NCBI GenBank assembly: GCA_024400545.1
Contig: JAKSMO010000001.1
Location: 1 to 64,000 of the forward strand
Source: Bacteroidales bacterium
Lineage (GTDB): Bacteria; Bacteroidota; Bacteroidia; Bacteroidales; P3
Reading direction: 5' to 3'
DNA: 64,000 nt
Shown here: piece after piece, positions 43,956 to 53,142 of the stretch
Layout of the letters: each line of letters opens with the position of its first letter
Numbering within the stretch: the first letter of the stretch is position 1
The notes under the pieces: model-generated
What the model was told of the DNA's origin: nothing
What the model saw: the letters and a program-made list of their open reading frames with translations, nothing else
Database searches by the model: none
Made by a program: the position numbers and the translations under genes

Positions 43956-44768
43956 TTAGCGAACGTTCATTTTCTTGAGACCTGCTTTAGCCTGAACATC
44001 GAAAGCGATGTTGTTGAAAGTGAGGGCGAAAGGCTTGTGAGTAGCGGTAGAACCGTCGCTTGCAAGTTCCTGCTCAACAACTTCTTTAAGGCTGTACATG
44101 GTAGCGCTCATGGTAGCACTTACAGTGTGGCTGGTCATATCAACAGCGGTGCAGTTGATGTTGCCTTCGCCGTTGAACCACTGCCAGTCACCGTAGTTTT
44201 CACCACCAGCTTGGTAGAAAGTCTCCATATAGAGCTCGTGGCTGTAGATCTGGAAGTTGTTGGTAGCGTCGCCAAGGAGGAAGGTAACGAAGAAGGGGAA
44301 GTAAACGGAACCACCATCTTCATTCTTAGCGGACTGGAAGAGCCACATCCAGGTGCCAGCCTGAGAGGTCATGTCTGCGCAAGCAGCATCGTACCAACCA
44401 AGTTCGAGAGCCTGGCCGTCGAAAGTAGCATTGTAAGTGGGCTGGGGTTTAGCCTGGAAAGTAGCGGTGATGTTGAGGTTCTCGTTAACGGTGAGGGTGA
44501 GGGGATTCTCGGTAGAACCAGTGCTCCAGCTGATGAAGTCAGCGGTAGCAGCGGGAGTAGCGGTAAGGGTTACCTGGGTGCCGGGCTCATAAGTAGCCTG
44601 GAGGGGGCTAACGGTTACGGTACCAAGGGTAGCGTCGTTAGTGTTAACGGAAACGGTGTAGGTGGTGGGCTGATCGGGATTGTCAGCGGGGTCATCACCG
44701 CAGGATGCGAAAACCATCATGGTGCTAGCAGCGAGCATGATGCTGAAAAATTTGAAAATGTTTTTCAT
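43956..44768 (-). CDS. Lipoprotein with InlB-like repeat and beta-rich domain
   Basis: 270 aa. The lipobox is MMVFASCGDD (Cys23). Residues ~36-105 form one divergent InlB B-type repeat: YTVSVNTNDATLGTVTVSP, TQVTLTATPAATADFISWST and NLNITATF. The rest (FDGQALELGWYDAACADM, FVTFLLGDATNNFQIYSHEL, VSATMSATMYSL) is beta-rich and was not recognised; the pattern looks like a calycin or jelly-roll-type carrier. Likely outer-membrane or surface exposed. The next lipoprotein gene starts 24 nt downstream. Confidence 0.75.
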   Translation of the reverse strand: MKNIFKFFSIMLAASTMMVFASCGDDPADNPDQPTTYTVSVNTNDATLGTVTVSPLQATYEPGTQVTLTATPAATADFISWSTGSTENPLTLTVNENLNITATFQAKPQPTYNATFDGQALELGWYDAACADMTSQAGTWMWLFQSAKNEDGGSVYFPFFVTFLLGDATNNFQIYSHELYMETFYQAGGENYGDWQWFNGEGNINCTAVDMTSHTVSATMSATMYSLKEVVEQELASDGSTATHKPFALTFNNIAFDVQAKAGLKKMNVR

Positions 44769-44834
44769 GTTTTGTGTTGTTTTTTAATTGTTTATAATGA
44801 TGTTAATTAGAATTATCCAACTATATTCAAATTG

Positions 44835-44842
44835 CAAAGTTA
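44835..44842 (-). promoter_or_regulatory. -7 box of the lipoprotein gene at 43956-44768
   Basis: TAACTTTG on the minus strand, 66 nt before the ATG at 44768. The 43524 gene is probably read from it as well. Confidence 0.65.
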
Positions 44843-44897
44843 CAACTTTTTTCTTTATAATTATTTTTTTTTGTCTTTTTTACGATTTTTTAGTTGT

Positions 44898-46043
44898 TTA
44901 ATGTGAAGTGGATTTTACATCCAAAGCATCTCTCAAACCATTGCCGAAGAGCATAAATGCCAACACGATTATCATAATCGCAGCACCTGGGAGCAAGGCC
45001 AGATATGCGCTATCCAGCAGTATATAGCTGTAGTTCTCCTTCACCATGGTTCCCCACGATGGCATAGGGGGTTGCACGCCAATGCCCAGAAAGCTGAGTC
45101 CGGCTTCGAGCAAGATGGCGCTGGCAAAATTTGAAGCTGTTACAACCGTCACGGCACCCGTGATATTAGGCAAGATGTGTCGGAATATGATTCTGAATGT
45201 ATTGTATCCTAAAGCCTTGGCTGCCTCCACAAATTCTTTTTCCTTAAGGCTATATACTTGTCCGCGCACCACTCTCGCAATATCCACCCACATGGTAAGT
45301 CCAACGGCTATGAACACCTGCCAGAACCCTTTGCCTAAAGCAAAGGTGATGGCTATGACCAGCAGTACCGTGGGTATGGACCACACCACGTTGATTATCC
45401 ACGTGATAAGGTTATCTACCCACCCGCCGTAGTAGGCGGCCAGGGCACCCAGGGTGATGCCAATCAAAAGGGCTATCAGCACGGCGATGAGTCCTACCGA
45501 AAGGCTCACGCGGCTGCCTATCATAATCATGCTCAATACGTCGCGCCCATAACTATCGGTGCCTAGCCAAAAAGTTCTGCTCTCGGTGCCAATAACTTGT
45601 GCGCGGCTTATTCTTCTTATTTCGCCATCATTTGGCACACTGCCTGTGTAACACTCAATGTCCAGGCTGTCGCCGATTTGTGTGGTATTATAGGTGGGTA
45701 TGGCGGTATGATCAAGAGGCTCTCCGTACAGCATTTTATGCCACCATCCTGTGTGGGTGTTGGGCTGACCCTCGTTGATATAAGTGAATTGAATCTTGGT
45801 GCCAGGCTTCAGCGTGGCAAGTTCAAGGTATTGCTGATTGCAGTAAGGAGTGCTGTCTGGCGTAATCAGATAGCCCAGCACGGCCATCAGCACAAACAGT
45901 GATATTACAATCAAACTGATAATTGACAACTTGTTGCTGCAAAATTTGCGCCAAGCCAAACCGCCAAGAGAGGTGCTTTGCGATGGTGCAGTTCGCCGCA
46001 AAAAAATCCGCTGCCGTTTGCTTATCAGTGCCTGTAGGTTCAT
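44898..46043 (-). CDS. ABC transporter permease, OppC/DppC type
   Basis: 381 aa inner-membrane protein. An N-terminal helix (KLSIISLIVISLFVLMAVLGYLI) is followed by a ~120-residue extracytoplasmic segment (about 62-175) with WLGTDSYGRDVLSMIMIGSR at its end, then five helices. The permease-ATPase coupling loop is EFVEAAKALGYNTFRIIFRHILPN. These features fit peptide/nickel-type DppC/OppC permeases. The usual DppB partner, ATPases and binding protein are not next to it. It is last in the mutA row, 27 nt after the SufT-like gene. Confidence 0.9.
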   Translation of the reverse strand: MNLQALISKRQRIFLRRTAPSQSTSLGGLAWRKFCSNKLSIISLIVISLFVLMAVLGYLITPDSTPYCNQQYLELATLKPGTKIQFTYINEGQPNTHTGWWHKMLYGEPLDHTAIPTYNTTQIGDSLDIECYTGSVPNDGEIRRISRAQVIGTESRTFWLGTDSYGRDVLSMIMIGSRVSLSVGLIAVLIALLIGITLGALAAYYGGWVDNLITWIINVVWSIPTVLLVIAITFALGKGFWQVFIAVGLTMWVDIARVVRGQVYSLKEKEFVEAAKALGYNTFRIIFRHILPNITGAVTVVTASNFASAILLEAGLSFLGIGVQPPMPSWGTMVKENYSYILLDSAYLALLPGAAIMIIVLAFMLFGNGLRDALDVKSTSH

Positions 46044-46070
46044 GCTAGGGTAGTGGGGCTGGTCAGCAGG

Positions 46071-46388
46071 CTAGATGAGGCCTAGCTCACACTTCACTTC
46101 GTCGCTTAGATTGATGTAATCCCATGGTGGGTTGAATGTGAGTTCCACATCTACCGACTTTACGCCTTCGATAAAGCCAACCATCTGTTTCACCTCTTGG
46201 AACATATATTCTGCTTCAGGGCAGTCGGGTGCCGTCATGGTCATGGTAATCTTCACATTGAATTCATCATCAATGTCGATGCCATAAATCAACTTCAGGT
46301 CGTAGATGTTGACGGGTATTTCGGGGTCGTAGATATTTCTCAGGCAGTTGATAATGGCTGAGTTAAGCGATTCTTTCGTGGGTTCCAT
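46071..46388 (-). CDS. SufT/DUF59 (MIP18-like) Fe-S protein
   Basis: 105 aa. The DUF59 pattern is clear: LRNIYDPEIPVNIYDLKLIYGIDI, then ITMTMTAPDCPEAEYM (conserved Cys) and VELTFNPPWDYINLSDEVK. Such proteins help load Fe-S clusters into targets. It lies 13 nt after sufE, which supports a role in the Suf pathway rather than phenylacetate degradation (PaaD). Confidence 0.9.
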   Translation of the reverse strand: MEPTKESLNSAIINCLRNIYDPEIPVNIYDLKLIYGIDIDDEFNVKITMTMTAPDCPEAEYMFQEVKQMVGFIEGVKSVDVELTFNPPWDYINLSDEVKCELGLI

Positions 46389-46401
46389 TTTTATGTGGGT
46401 A

Positions 46402-46821
46402 TTAGTGGGTCATAGAAAAAGCCAGGGCGTACATCTTCATCTGTTTTACCATTGAGGTAAGACCGTTCGAACGGGTGGGGGAGAGGTGCTCTTTGAGGCC
46501 AATCTCGTCAATAAAATGCAAATCGGCATCCAGGATGTCCTTGGGTGCTTGTCCGTCCAATGCTCTGATAAGTAGGCTGATAATGCCTTTGGTAATCACG
46601 GCATCGCTGTCGGCCTTAAAGTATAGTTTGCCCTCTTTGTGCTCGCAGCTGAGCCACACACGGCTTTGGCAGCCTTTAATCAGGTTGCTCTCCGTCTTGT
46701 CGTGTTCGTCAATCACGGGGCATTCTTTGCCCAACTCAATGATATAAGCATATTTGTCGAGCCACTCGTCGTAGCACGAAAATTCGCTGATAATGGTGTC
46801 GGATATTTCTTGTATAGTCAT
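46402..46821 (-). CDS. sufE: Cysteine desulfuration protein SufE
   Basis: 139 aa sulfur acceptor that takes persulfide from SufS. The catalytic Cys51 lies in NLIKGCQSRVW; the preceding YDEWLDKYAYIIELGKECP and the C-terminal RSNGLTSMVKQMKMYA are family blocks. It sits within the mutA-lptG row, away from sufCD (about 8 kb). Confidence 0.95.
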   Translation of the reverse strand: MTIQEISDTIISEFSCYDEWLDKYAYIIELGKECPVIDEHDKTESNLIKGCQSRVWLSCEHKEGKLYFKADSDAVITKGIISLLIRALDGQAPKDILDADLHFIDEIGLKEHLSPTRSNGLTSMVKQMKMYALAFSMTH

Positions 46822-46842
46822 GTCTTGTGTTTTTATTCAGAA

Positions 46843-47925
46843 TTACTTAGGTGCCGACCGTATCACATACACGGCTATAATGCCGAATATGGCCTGGGGT
46901 AGCAGCACCGAGATAAAAGGATTGAGTGTGCCGAATACGGCAAACACCGTGCTCACCTTCATGAATACAATAAATCCAAAGGCCAGCGTGATGCCGATGG
47001 CCAGGTGCACGCCTATGCCACCACGAGTCTTCCGGCTCGAAACGCCCACGCCTATCAAGGTCATGACCAAGATGGCCAAAGGGTTGAGCAGTCGTTGGTA
47101 GAGCTCGATTTTTGCGGCCACCACAGCGGTGGATCCTCTCATCTTTTCGCGTTTGATATATTTAAATAAATCTATTGAATTCATGGTGGTGATGTTAACC
47201 GACGACGATACAAAATCGTCGGGGGTCACATCAAAAGTGTGGTGCGAGATCTGCTCTTTTATTACACGCTCCTTGGTTCCGTCAAAAGTGTGGTGGATCA
47301 AGTGCTCGCACTCCCATTCTTGCGAAAGTGTGTCGTATGTGATTCTGTTGCAGGTTATCCTGTCGGTCAGACGGTATTCTTCGTCGTAAGCGTCGCGGTG
47401 ATAGTTGTTCACCGACATGGTTCTTGCGTCGTAGCTCTCGGCATACACCTGCACTCCGGGTCTTAGTTGGAAATGCAGGTTGCTGAAATAGCTAGGGCTG
47501 TGCGTATAGATGTATTTGCTTTCAAATTTGTCCAACGCTCGGTTGTTGACTGGTATTAGGAAGTTGCCAAATGCCAGTACGATAAGCGCCACAAGGGTGG
47601 CTCCCATCATAAACGGGCGCAGCATACGCTTGTAGCTAATGCCGCTGCCCAGTATGGCTATAATCTCAGTGTTGCCTGCCATTTTGGAGGTGAAGAAGAT
47701 AACACTGATGAAAATGAATAGCGGGCTGTAGAGGTTTACAAACCCGGGAATGAAATTCATGTAGTATTGAAAAACAATTTCCTGGAGCGGAGCATGTCCG
47801 CCCAGGAAATCGTCTAGTTTTTCCGATACATCGAAAGTGATGACAATGATAATAATCAAAGCCATCGCCAGCAGAAATGTCTTTAGGTACTTGAAAAGTA
47901 GGTATTTGTCAAGCTTTTGCAACAT
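46843..47925 (-). CDS. LptF/LptG-family LPS export permease (YjgP/YjgQ)
   Basis: 360 aa. Helices lie near residues 15-35, 55-75, 100-120 and three more in the last 100 residues, with a periplasmic beta-jellyroll-like part between (YFSNLHFQLRPGVQVYAESY). The N-terminal LDKYLLFKYLKTFLLAMALI and the C-terminal YQRLLNPLAILVMTLIGVGVSSRKTRGGIGVHLAIG are typical. It moves LPS from the inner membrane to the Lpt bridge. LptF and LptG cannot be told apart here. It starts 10 nt after mutA. Confidence 0.92.
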   Translation of the reverse strand: MLQKLDKYLLFKYLKTFLLAMALIIIIVITFDVSEKLDDFLGGHAPLQEIVFQYYMNFIPGFVNLYSPLFIFISVIFFTSKMAGNTEIIAILGSGISYKRMLRPFMMGATLVALIVLAFGNFLIPVNNRALDKFESKYIYTHSPSYFSNLHFQLRPGVQVYAESYDARTMSVNNYHRDAYDEEYRLTDRITCNRITYDTLSQEWECEHLIHHTFDGTKERVIKEQISHHTFDVTPDDFVSSSVNITTMNSIDLFKYIKREKMRGSTAVVAAKIELYQRLLNPLAILVMTLIGVGVSSRKTRGGIGVHLAIGITLAFGFIVFMKVSTVFAVFGTLNPFISVLLPQAIFGIIAVYVIRSAPK

Positions 47926-47935
47926 TTCCTATCGG

Positions 47936-49807
47936 TTATTCGATACCAAAGAGTTTCTGGAAGTTGGTGAGGCAGTCAAGTACGTTGGTCTTCACATGGA
48001 TGAATTCGTCGATGCCGTAGCCTTTGTAGGTCTCCACCATTTCTTTGGGGAATCCTGCCAGCACCACACTTTTCACCTTGCCTTTCAATCCTTGGCATGC
48101 CTGTTCGGTAATTTCGGCATATTCGTCGTCGCTGGAGCAGAGCACCACTATGTCGGCCTTGGCTTCCAATGCGGCTTTCACGCCTTCTTCGGCAGTCTTA
48201 AAGCCGGTGTTGTCGATGATCTCATAGCCTGCCACGCCAAAGAAGTTGGTTGCAAAACCGCTGCGGGCTTTGCGCATGGCCAGGTTGCCATAGGTCAGCA
48301 GGAACACCTTGGGGCGCATGCCGCTTTTCTCGGTGGCCAGGCGCAACTGCTCGAAAGCCTCGGCACCACGATATTGGCGCAGGGTGCGTATCTCGCCCTC
48401 TTCGCAGCAGCATTTTCCCTTGCTGCAGTAAGCGCTTTCTTTCTGCACTTTGTCGCCCATTCGCTCCAGCAGATTGGGGTATTGGTTGGTGCCCAAAATG
48501 GTGGTTTTGCGGGTGGCGATATCCATGTCGCGCTGCTGTGCGATCTTTTCCACCTCGTCCTGCACAAAGCCTTCGCGAATGGCCTGGGCAAAACCGCCTT
48601 TCTCTTCCACCTGGAGGAACAGCTGCCATGCGTATTGGGCTATGCTGTCGGTCAGATTCTCAATATAGTAGCTGCCGGCGGCGGGATCTACAATCTTGTC
48701 CATGTAGCTCTCCTCTTTCAGTAGCAACTGCTGGTTGCGGCCAATGCGGTAGCCAAAGCTGTCTGACTCTTTGTAGGCAATGTCAAAAGGATTGGTGGTG
48801 ATGCTGTCGGCTCCGGCTATGGCTGCAGCCATGGTCTCGGTTGTAGTGCGCAGCATATTCACATAGGGGTCGTAGAGCGACTTGTTCCAAATGGAGCTGG
48901 TGGCATTGATGATCACCTTATAGCAGTCGTCGCAGCAGGGGTTGTATTGCTCCACAATCTTGCTCCACAGCAGGCGGGCGGCACGTATCTTGGCAATTTC
49001 CATAAAGTAGTTGCTGCCGGTGGCAAAGTTGAACACAAAGTTGGGCGCAACTTCGCAAGTCTTCATGCCCATATCGGTGAGGTGGGCCATCATGTCGTTG
49101 GCGGCAGCCAGGGTGAAGCCAAGCTCCTGCACAATGTTGGAGCCGGCATTGTGGATGTGGCATCCGTTCACCGTCAGCACGCGGAATTTAGGCAGATTGT
49201 TTTTGGCAAACTCAATCAGCTCTTTGGCCTCTTCGTAGCAGTGCTGTTCGCCACCGCGATAGTTGCCTTTGAGCAGAGCGTGTCCGTAAATATCGTAATT
49301 GCAGCTGCCATACACGTTTTCAGGATTGTAGCCGTTGGTCTTCACCACTTGGGCAAAAAGCTTCACGGTTTCGAGCATGTTTTTGCTGGTGGTGAAATTA
49401 ATCTTGCAAGCCTCCAAGTTGATGTCTTTCAGCAAAGTCTGCATCTGCTCCAAAGTGTCAACTTTGCAAGCGCGCAAACCTAATGCGTTGGCGCCTCGGT
49501 TCAGGGCTTCCAATGCCAAGGCGTTGGCTTCTTCCAATGTGGCGGCGCTGATGTCCTGGCGGATATCCCAAACGTTGTTGTTGGTGTTTTTGCCACGAGT
49601 GTAGGGGGCTTGGTCAGGGTTGCTGTCCAAATATTCGAGATTGTTCAAATCCTCGGCGCGGTAGTAAGGTTTTACCTTAAAGCCTTCAATGGTCTTCCAC
49701 ACCAATTTCTTGTCGTAATCGGCACCTTTGAGGTCTTTATTGATTACTTCTTCCCATTTCTCGGTGGAGATGGGAGGAAATTCGCTGAATAATTTGTTGT
49801 CTTCCAC
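47936..49807 (-). CDS. mutA: Methylmalonyl-CoA mutase small (beta) subunit
   Basis: 623 aa from a GTG start (MEDNKLFSEFPPISTEKWEE). The TIM-barrel blocks YTRGKNTNNNVWDIRQDI, GSCNYDIYGHALLKG and IRAARLLWSKIVEQY are present. In the C-terminal B12-like domain (RPKVFLLTYGNLAMRKARSG) the cobalamin motif DxHxxG is missing, as in non-catalytic beta subunits. The catalytic partner mutB, usually just downstream, is replaced by lptG/F. The enzyme interconverts succinyl-CoA and methylmalonyl-CoA for propionate metabolism. Confidence 0.94.
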   Translation of the reverse strand: MEDNKLFSEFPPISTEKWEEVINKDLKGADYDKKLVWKTIEGFKVKPYYRAEDLNNLEYLDSNPDQAPYTRGKNTNNNVWDIRQDISAATLEEANALALEALNRGANALGLRACKVDTLEQMQTLLKDINLEACKINFTTSKNMLETVKLFAQVVKTNGYNPENVYGSCNYDIYGHALLKGNYRGGEQHCYEEAKELIEFAKNNLPKFRVLTVNGCHIHNAGSNIVQELGFTLAAANDMMAHLTDMGMKTCEVAPNFVFNFATGSNYFMEIAKIRAARLLWSKIVEQYNPCCDDCYKVIINATSSIWNKSLYDPYVNMLRTTTETMAAAIAGADSITTNPFDIAYKESDSFGYRIGRNQQLLLKEESYMDKIVDPAAGSYYIENLTDSIAQYAWQLFLQVEEKGGFAQAIREGFVQDEVEKIAQQRDMDIATRKTTILGTNQYPNLLERMGDKVQKESAYCSKGKCCCEEGEIRTLRQYRGAEAFEQLRLATEKSGMRPKVFLLTYGNLAMRKARSGFATNFFGVAGYEIIDNTGFKTAEEGVKAALEAKADIVVLCSSDDEYAEITEQACQGLKGKVKSVVLAGFPKEMVETYKGYGIDEFIHVKTNVLDCLTNFQKLFGIE

Positions 49808-49844
49808 TATATTAATATTTATTTATTATCAATTGTCTATTCAG

Positions 49845-49852
49845 CAAAGATA
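49845..49852 (-). promoter_or_regulatory. -7 box of the mutA operon
   Basis: TATCTTTG on the minus strand, 37 nt before the GTG start of mutA. No convincing -33 element. Confidence 0.65.
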
Positions 49853-49931
49853 CAACTTTTTTTTAGAATATCCGTTTTTTTGTTGCGGATTTCTAAAAAA
49901 TGTCCTGGTCTTGGGTGCGGTTGGATCCCAA

Positions 49932-52900
49932 TCAATCAACGGCTTTCACTTGGCAGCTCTCGGTGCCGATGTATAGCAGGTAACCTTTCACATTGTTGTA
50001 GCCCATGGCTTTTATGGCATCGCAATAGTGCGACACTTGTGCGTGATGCTCCGCTTTGGGAGCTCCGGTTTTGAAATCAACCACCCAAGTCTCGTTGTCG
50101 GCTATCACAATGCGGTCAGGGCGCAGCACTTCGCCGTTCCACACCATGCTGCATTCGTTCTTCGACTCGTATTGCGGGTCGAAGAATCTTGTCACGTCTC
50201 CTTGGCTCAGCATCTTGCTGAGCGAGGCGCTGATTTTCGCCATTTCGTCCTCGGTTATTTGTTGGTGTGCAAAGTATTGCTTCAGTGCCGCTTCGGTGTC
50301 GTTAAGGGTGTGGATTTTCGATAATATGTCGTGCATCAGGTTGCCCAAGCGCACATGCTCGTTGTCGGCGCCGCCCAAAAGATCGCTTGTTTGGTCGGCA
50401 ATTGTGATTCGGTTGCCCCAGGTGGGGAACGATACACCGCTCATTGTCACAGTTTCCTTGCCCGACGCCGACTTGGTATCTGCTACCTTGTCTGCGTTGC
50501 TTCCAATGCAGAATACCTTGTCTTCCAATTGGGTGACCTTGGTGCTCTGGTTCAGAAAATTCCATAGCAGCAGGGCGGGTTGTTTTTTTGTTTCGGTACT
50601 GGGTTTTTCTGGTAGGCCAGGACAGTAAATCATCAATTTCTCTTTGGGTCGGGTGAGTGCGACATAGAGTATGTTGAATTCGTCCATGTCCTTTTTCTGG
50701 TTTTCGGCCAGATGCTCCGGGTCGAAAATGGTGGGGCCGTCTTTCTTGACATCCTGCACAAGACTTGTGGGAAGTTTGATATTCTCCTGGGGGTCAATGT
50801 CCACCCAGATGGAGTCCGTCTTGGTCTTAGGGGTCTTTAGGCAGAGCATCACTACCGGCGATTCCAGGCCTTTGGCAGTGTGTATGGTCATTAGTCTCAC
50901 GGCGTCCAGGTCGTCGGCCGTGCTTGTGGATAATTTGGCCAGCTTCGACTCTAGCCATTCCGCAAATTCGCCCAAGTCGTGTCGGTGCCTGCTGCAGTAT
51001 TTGGCCGTCACATTCAGCAGGGTGGCCTGATATGAGGTTTCTATGCCGTCCAACTGCAGCATTCTTAATATCTCCTCGCAGCAGTCGTAAAGGCCTAGGT
51101 GCAAAAGCTTTTCGGTGTTGAATGTTAAGCCTTCCTCGGCCAGTATTTTGTCAAGGTCGATACCTTTGTTTGTGGATAAGAATGCCTCTTTGTGGAGACT
51201 CTTTACTTTTCCTAAGTTGTACAAAAATAGTAAGACGCGTTCTGCGGCTATCCTGTCTGTGTGGTCCAGTAGGTATTGGAATACATTTTTTACCAACATT
51301 ACCACCTTGCTTTGGCTGAGCAGGAACGATTCGCTCGAAACCACGGGCACTCCTCGCTCGGTCAGGTAGGTCGAAATCTCGCCCAATTTCGTTTTGTATC
51401 GGGCCAAGATGGTGATGTCTTTATAGCTGTAACCTTTCTCTTCGGTTAGCTGTTTTATGTCGTCATAGACTTTGCTGGCCATCCAGTCGGGCTCGTTTTC
51501 CGCTTTGTCAAAAGCCACTTGCACATAGCCTGCTGCGTTTTTCTTTGGTATCTGCACCAGGTCGGCCTCTTCTTCGCCCTCCTGGGCTTTGCCCAAGTAT
51601 ATGTCTTTGAGCTGCTGGTTGTCGCTAAAATGGTTGCGGATGGCCCATTCGAAGAACTCGTTGTTGAATTCAACTATATCTTTGGCTGTGCGGTAGTTGC
51701 ACTCCAGTCGATTTACCACGCTGGTTTCGTCGTACTCCAGCAGTCTGCCGTGTATGGGGTTATCTACATGCGGCAGTGCTACAAATTGATCCACATCGCC
51801 TTGGCGGAATCGATATATGGCCTGTTTGCCGTCGCCCACCACCAGCGAGGTGTGTCCGGCACTTACGCCGTTCTCTATCAGCGGCACCAGGTTGTGCCAT
51901 TGCAGGCGCGAGGTGTCCTGAAATTCGTCAATTAGGTAGTTGCGGTATCGGTTGCCTATGCGCTCGTAGATAAAGGGGGTGGGCTGTTCCTGCACCACGT
52001 TGCTTATCTGCTTGTTAAATTCCGATAGGTGCACAATTTCGTTCTCTTGCTGGTAGGCCGACATCAGTTCGTTCATCTTGTTCAGCAGGGCCATGCCGTG
52101 CAAATTCTTTATCAGTACCGTTCGGGTGTTGGCCTGCGCAGTCAGTCGCACCACTTCGGCCAGTTTCGCTTGCAGCGTCGGCCTAATGGCCTCCAGAGCG
52201 GTCAGTAAGTGCTGGGGTGTCTTGCTGGCACCCAGTTTTATGCCCTCGGTGTATTCGGTCACGCTCTTGGTTATGTTGGCAGGTTTTCGGTCGGCCACCT
52301 TCTCAAAATAAGCGCCGGCGCCCTTGCTTCTGTTGGGAAAGTCGCTGGTCTGCAATCCGTTCTCCTGTATTATTTCCATGGCCTCTATGCCTTGGCGTTG
52401 TATCTCGTCCTTTAGTGCATTGCGCTGTTGTTTCAGTGTTTTGCGTATCTCGGCAAATTCGGCCAGGCTGATTTCTTTCAGTGCCATCAAATGTTCGGGC
52501 GAGTCTTCTTCAAATAAGACTTTGGCCAGTTCTTTCAGCACCTGGTCGGTCGAGAAACTTCTTCCGTCGTCCATGCTGGTCTCGGCAAAGTCGCATAAAA
52601 TTGAGGTCAGGTCGTCCTCGCCATCGCTACCCACCAGCATCATCAGGTTGTCAACCGTATGGTTTATCAAGTCTTCCTCGTCTATCTGCACTTCAAAATT
52701 CATGGGCAAGCCCAGGTCGTGAGCAAAAGTGCGGGCCAGCCGGTGCACAAAGCTGTCGATGGTGCAAACGGCAAAGTCGCTGTAATTGTGCAGGATGGCC
52801 TTGCGCACCACTTCGGCATAGTGCCGCAGGGTGCCGTCGTTCATGCCCATCAGTTCGGCCAGGTCGTTGCCCATATTGCAGCCGGTGCCTCGGCTGGCAA

Positions 52901-53102
52901 TATTGTCCAACTCCAGCAATATGCGCTCTTTCATCTCGTTGGCTGCCTTGTTGGTAAAAGTAATGGCCAAAATGCTGGCAAAACGTTGGGGTAGCTCCTT
53001 TTCGTTGGCCGAAAAAGCGAGCTGCAAATACTGGCGCACCAATGTGTGGGTTTTGCCCGACCCGGCCGAAGCTTTGCAAATGATAAATGGATGACTATTC
53101 AT
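49932..53102 (-). CDS. UvrD-family helicase-nuclease, AddA/RecB-like
   Basis: 1056 aa from ATG 53102, 8 nt after a perfect promoter; a longer frame crosses that promoter. Walker A ASAGSGKTHTLV lies at 11-22, then LAITFTNKAANEMKERI (motif Ia), VCTIDSFVHRLARTFAHDLG, LIDEFQDTSRLQW (motif II), VVGDGKQAIYRFRQGD (motif III) and VRLMTIHTAKGLESPVV (motif V). The end has a PD-(D/E)XK nuclease core (RPDRIVIADNETWVVDFKTG). It repairs double-strand breaks by end resection. The expected AddB-like partner is not adjacent. Confidence 0.93.
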   Translation of the reverse strand: MNSHPFIICKASAGSGKTHTLVRQYLQLAFSANEKELPQRFASILAITFTNKAANEMKERILLELDNIASRGTGCNMGNDLAELMGMNDGTLRHYAEVVRKAILHNYSDFAVCTIDSFVHRLARTFAHDLGLPMNFEVQIDEEDLINHTVDNLMMLVGSDGEDDLTSILCDFAETSMDDGRSFSTDQVLKELAKVLFEEDSPEHLMALKEISLAEFAEIRKTLKQQRNALKDEIQRQGIEAMEIIQENGLQTSDFPNRSKGAGAYFEKVADRKPANITKSVTEYTEGIKLGASKTPQHLLTALEAIRPTLQAKLAEVVRLTAQANTRTVLIKNLHGMALLNKMNELMSAYQQENEIVHLSEFNKQISNVVQEQPTPFIYERIGNRYRNYLIDEFQDTSRLQWHNLVPLIENGVSAGHTSLVVGDGKQAIYRFRQGDVDQFVALPHVDNPIHGRLLEYDETSVVNRLECNYRTAKDIVEFNNEFFEWAIRNHFSDNQQLKDIYLGKAQEGEEEADLVQIPKKNAAGYVQVAFDKAENEPDWMASKVYDDIKQLTEEKGYSYKDITILARYKTKLGEISTYLTERGVPVVSSESFLLSQSKVVMLVKNVFQYLLDHTDRIAAERVLLFLYNLGKVKSLHKEAFLSTNKGIDLDKILAEEGLTFNTEKLLHLGLYDCCEEILRMLQLDGIETSYQATLLNVTAKYCSRHRHDLGEFAEWLESKLAKLSTSTADDLDAVRLMTIHTAKGLESPVVMLCLKTPKTKTDSIWVDIDPQENIKLPTSLVQDVKKDGPTIFDPEHLAENQKKDMDEFNILYVALTRPKEKLMIYCPGLPEKPSTETKKQPALLLWNFLNQSTKVTQLEDKVFCIGSNADKVADTKSASGKETVTMSGVSFPTWGNRITIADQTSDLLGGADNEHVRLGNLMHDILSKIHTLNDTEAALKQYFAHQQITEDEMAKISASLSKMLSQGDVTRFFDPQYESKNECSMVWNGEVLRPDRIVIADNETWVVDFKTGAPKAEHHAQVSHYCDAIKAMGYNNVKGYLLYIGTESCQVKAVD

Positions 53103-53110
53103 AATTAATG

Positions 53111-53142
53111 CAAAATTACGCATTTTTCTCCGTTCCAACAAA
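53111..53142 (-). promoter_or_regulatory. Promoter of the AddA-like gene
   Basis: Minus strand: TTTG at 53142-53139, a 20-nt spacer and TAATTTTG at 53118-53111. The start codon at 53102 leaves almost no leader. Confidence 0.82.

Noticed and set aside
49932..53102. Defence-island helicase
   Set aside because: The motifs and the C-terminal PD-(D/E)XK nuclease fit housekeeping AddA/RecB repair; no defence partners are nearby.
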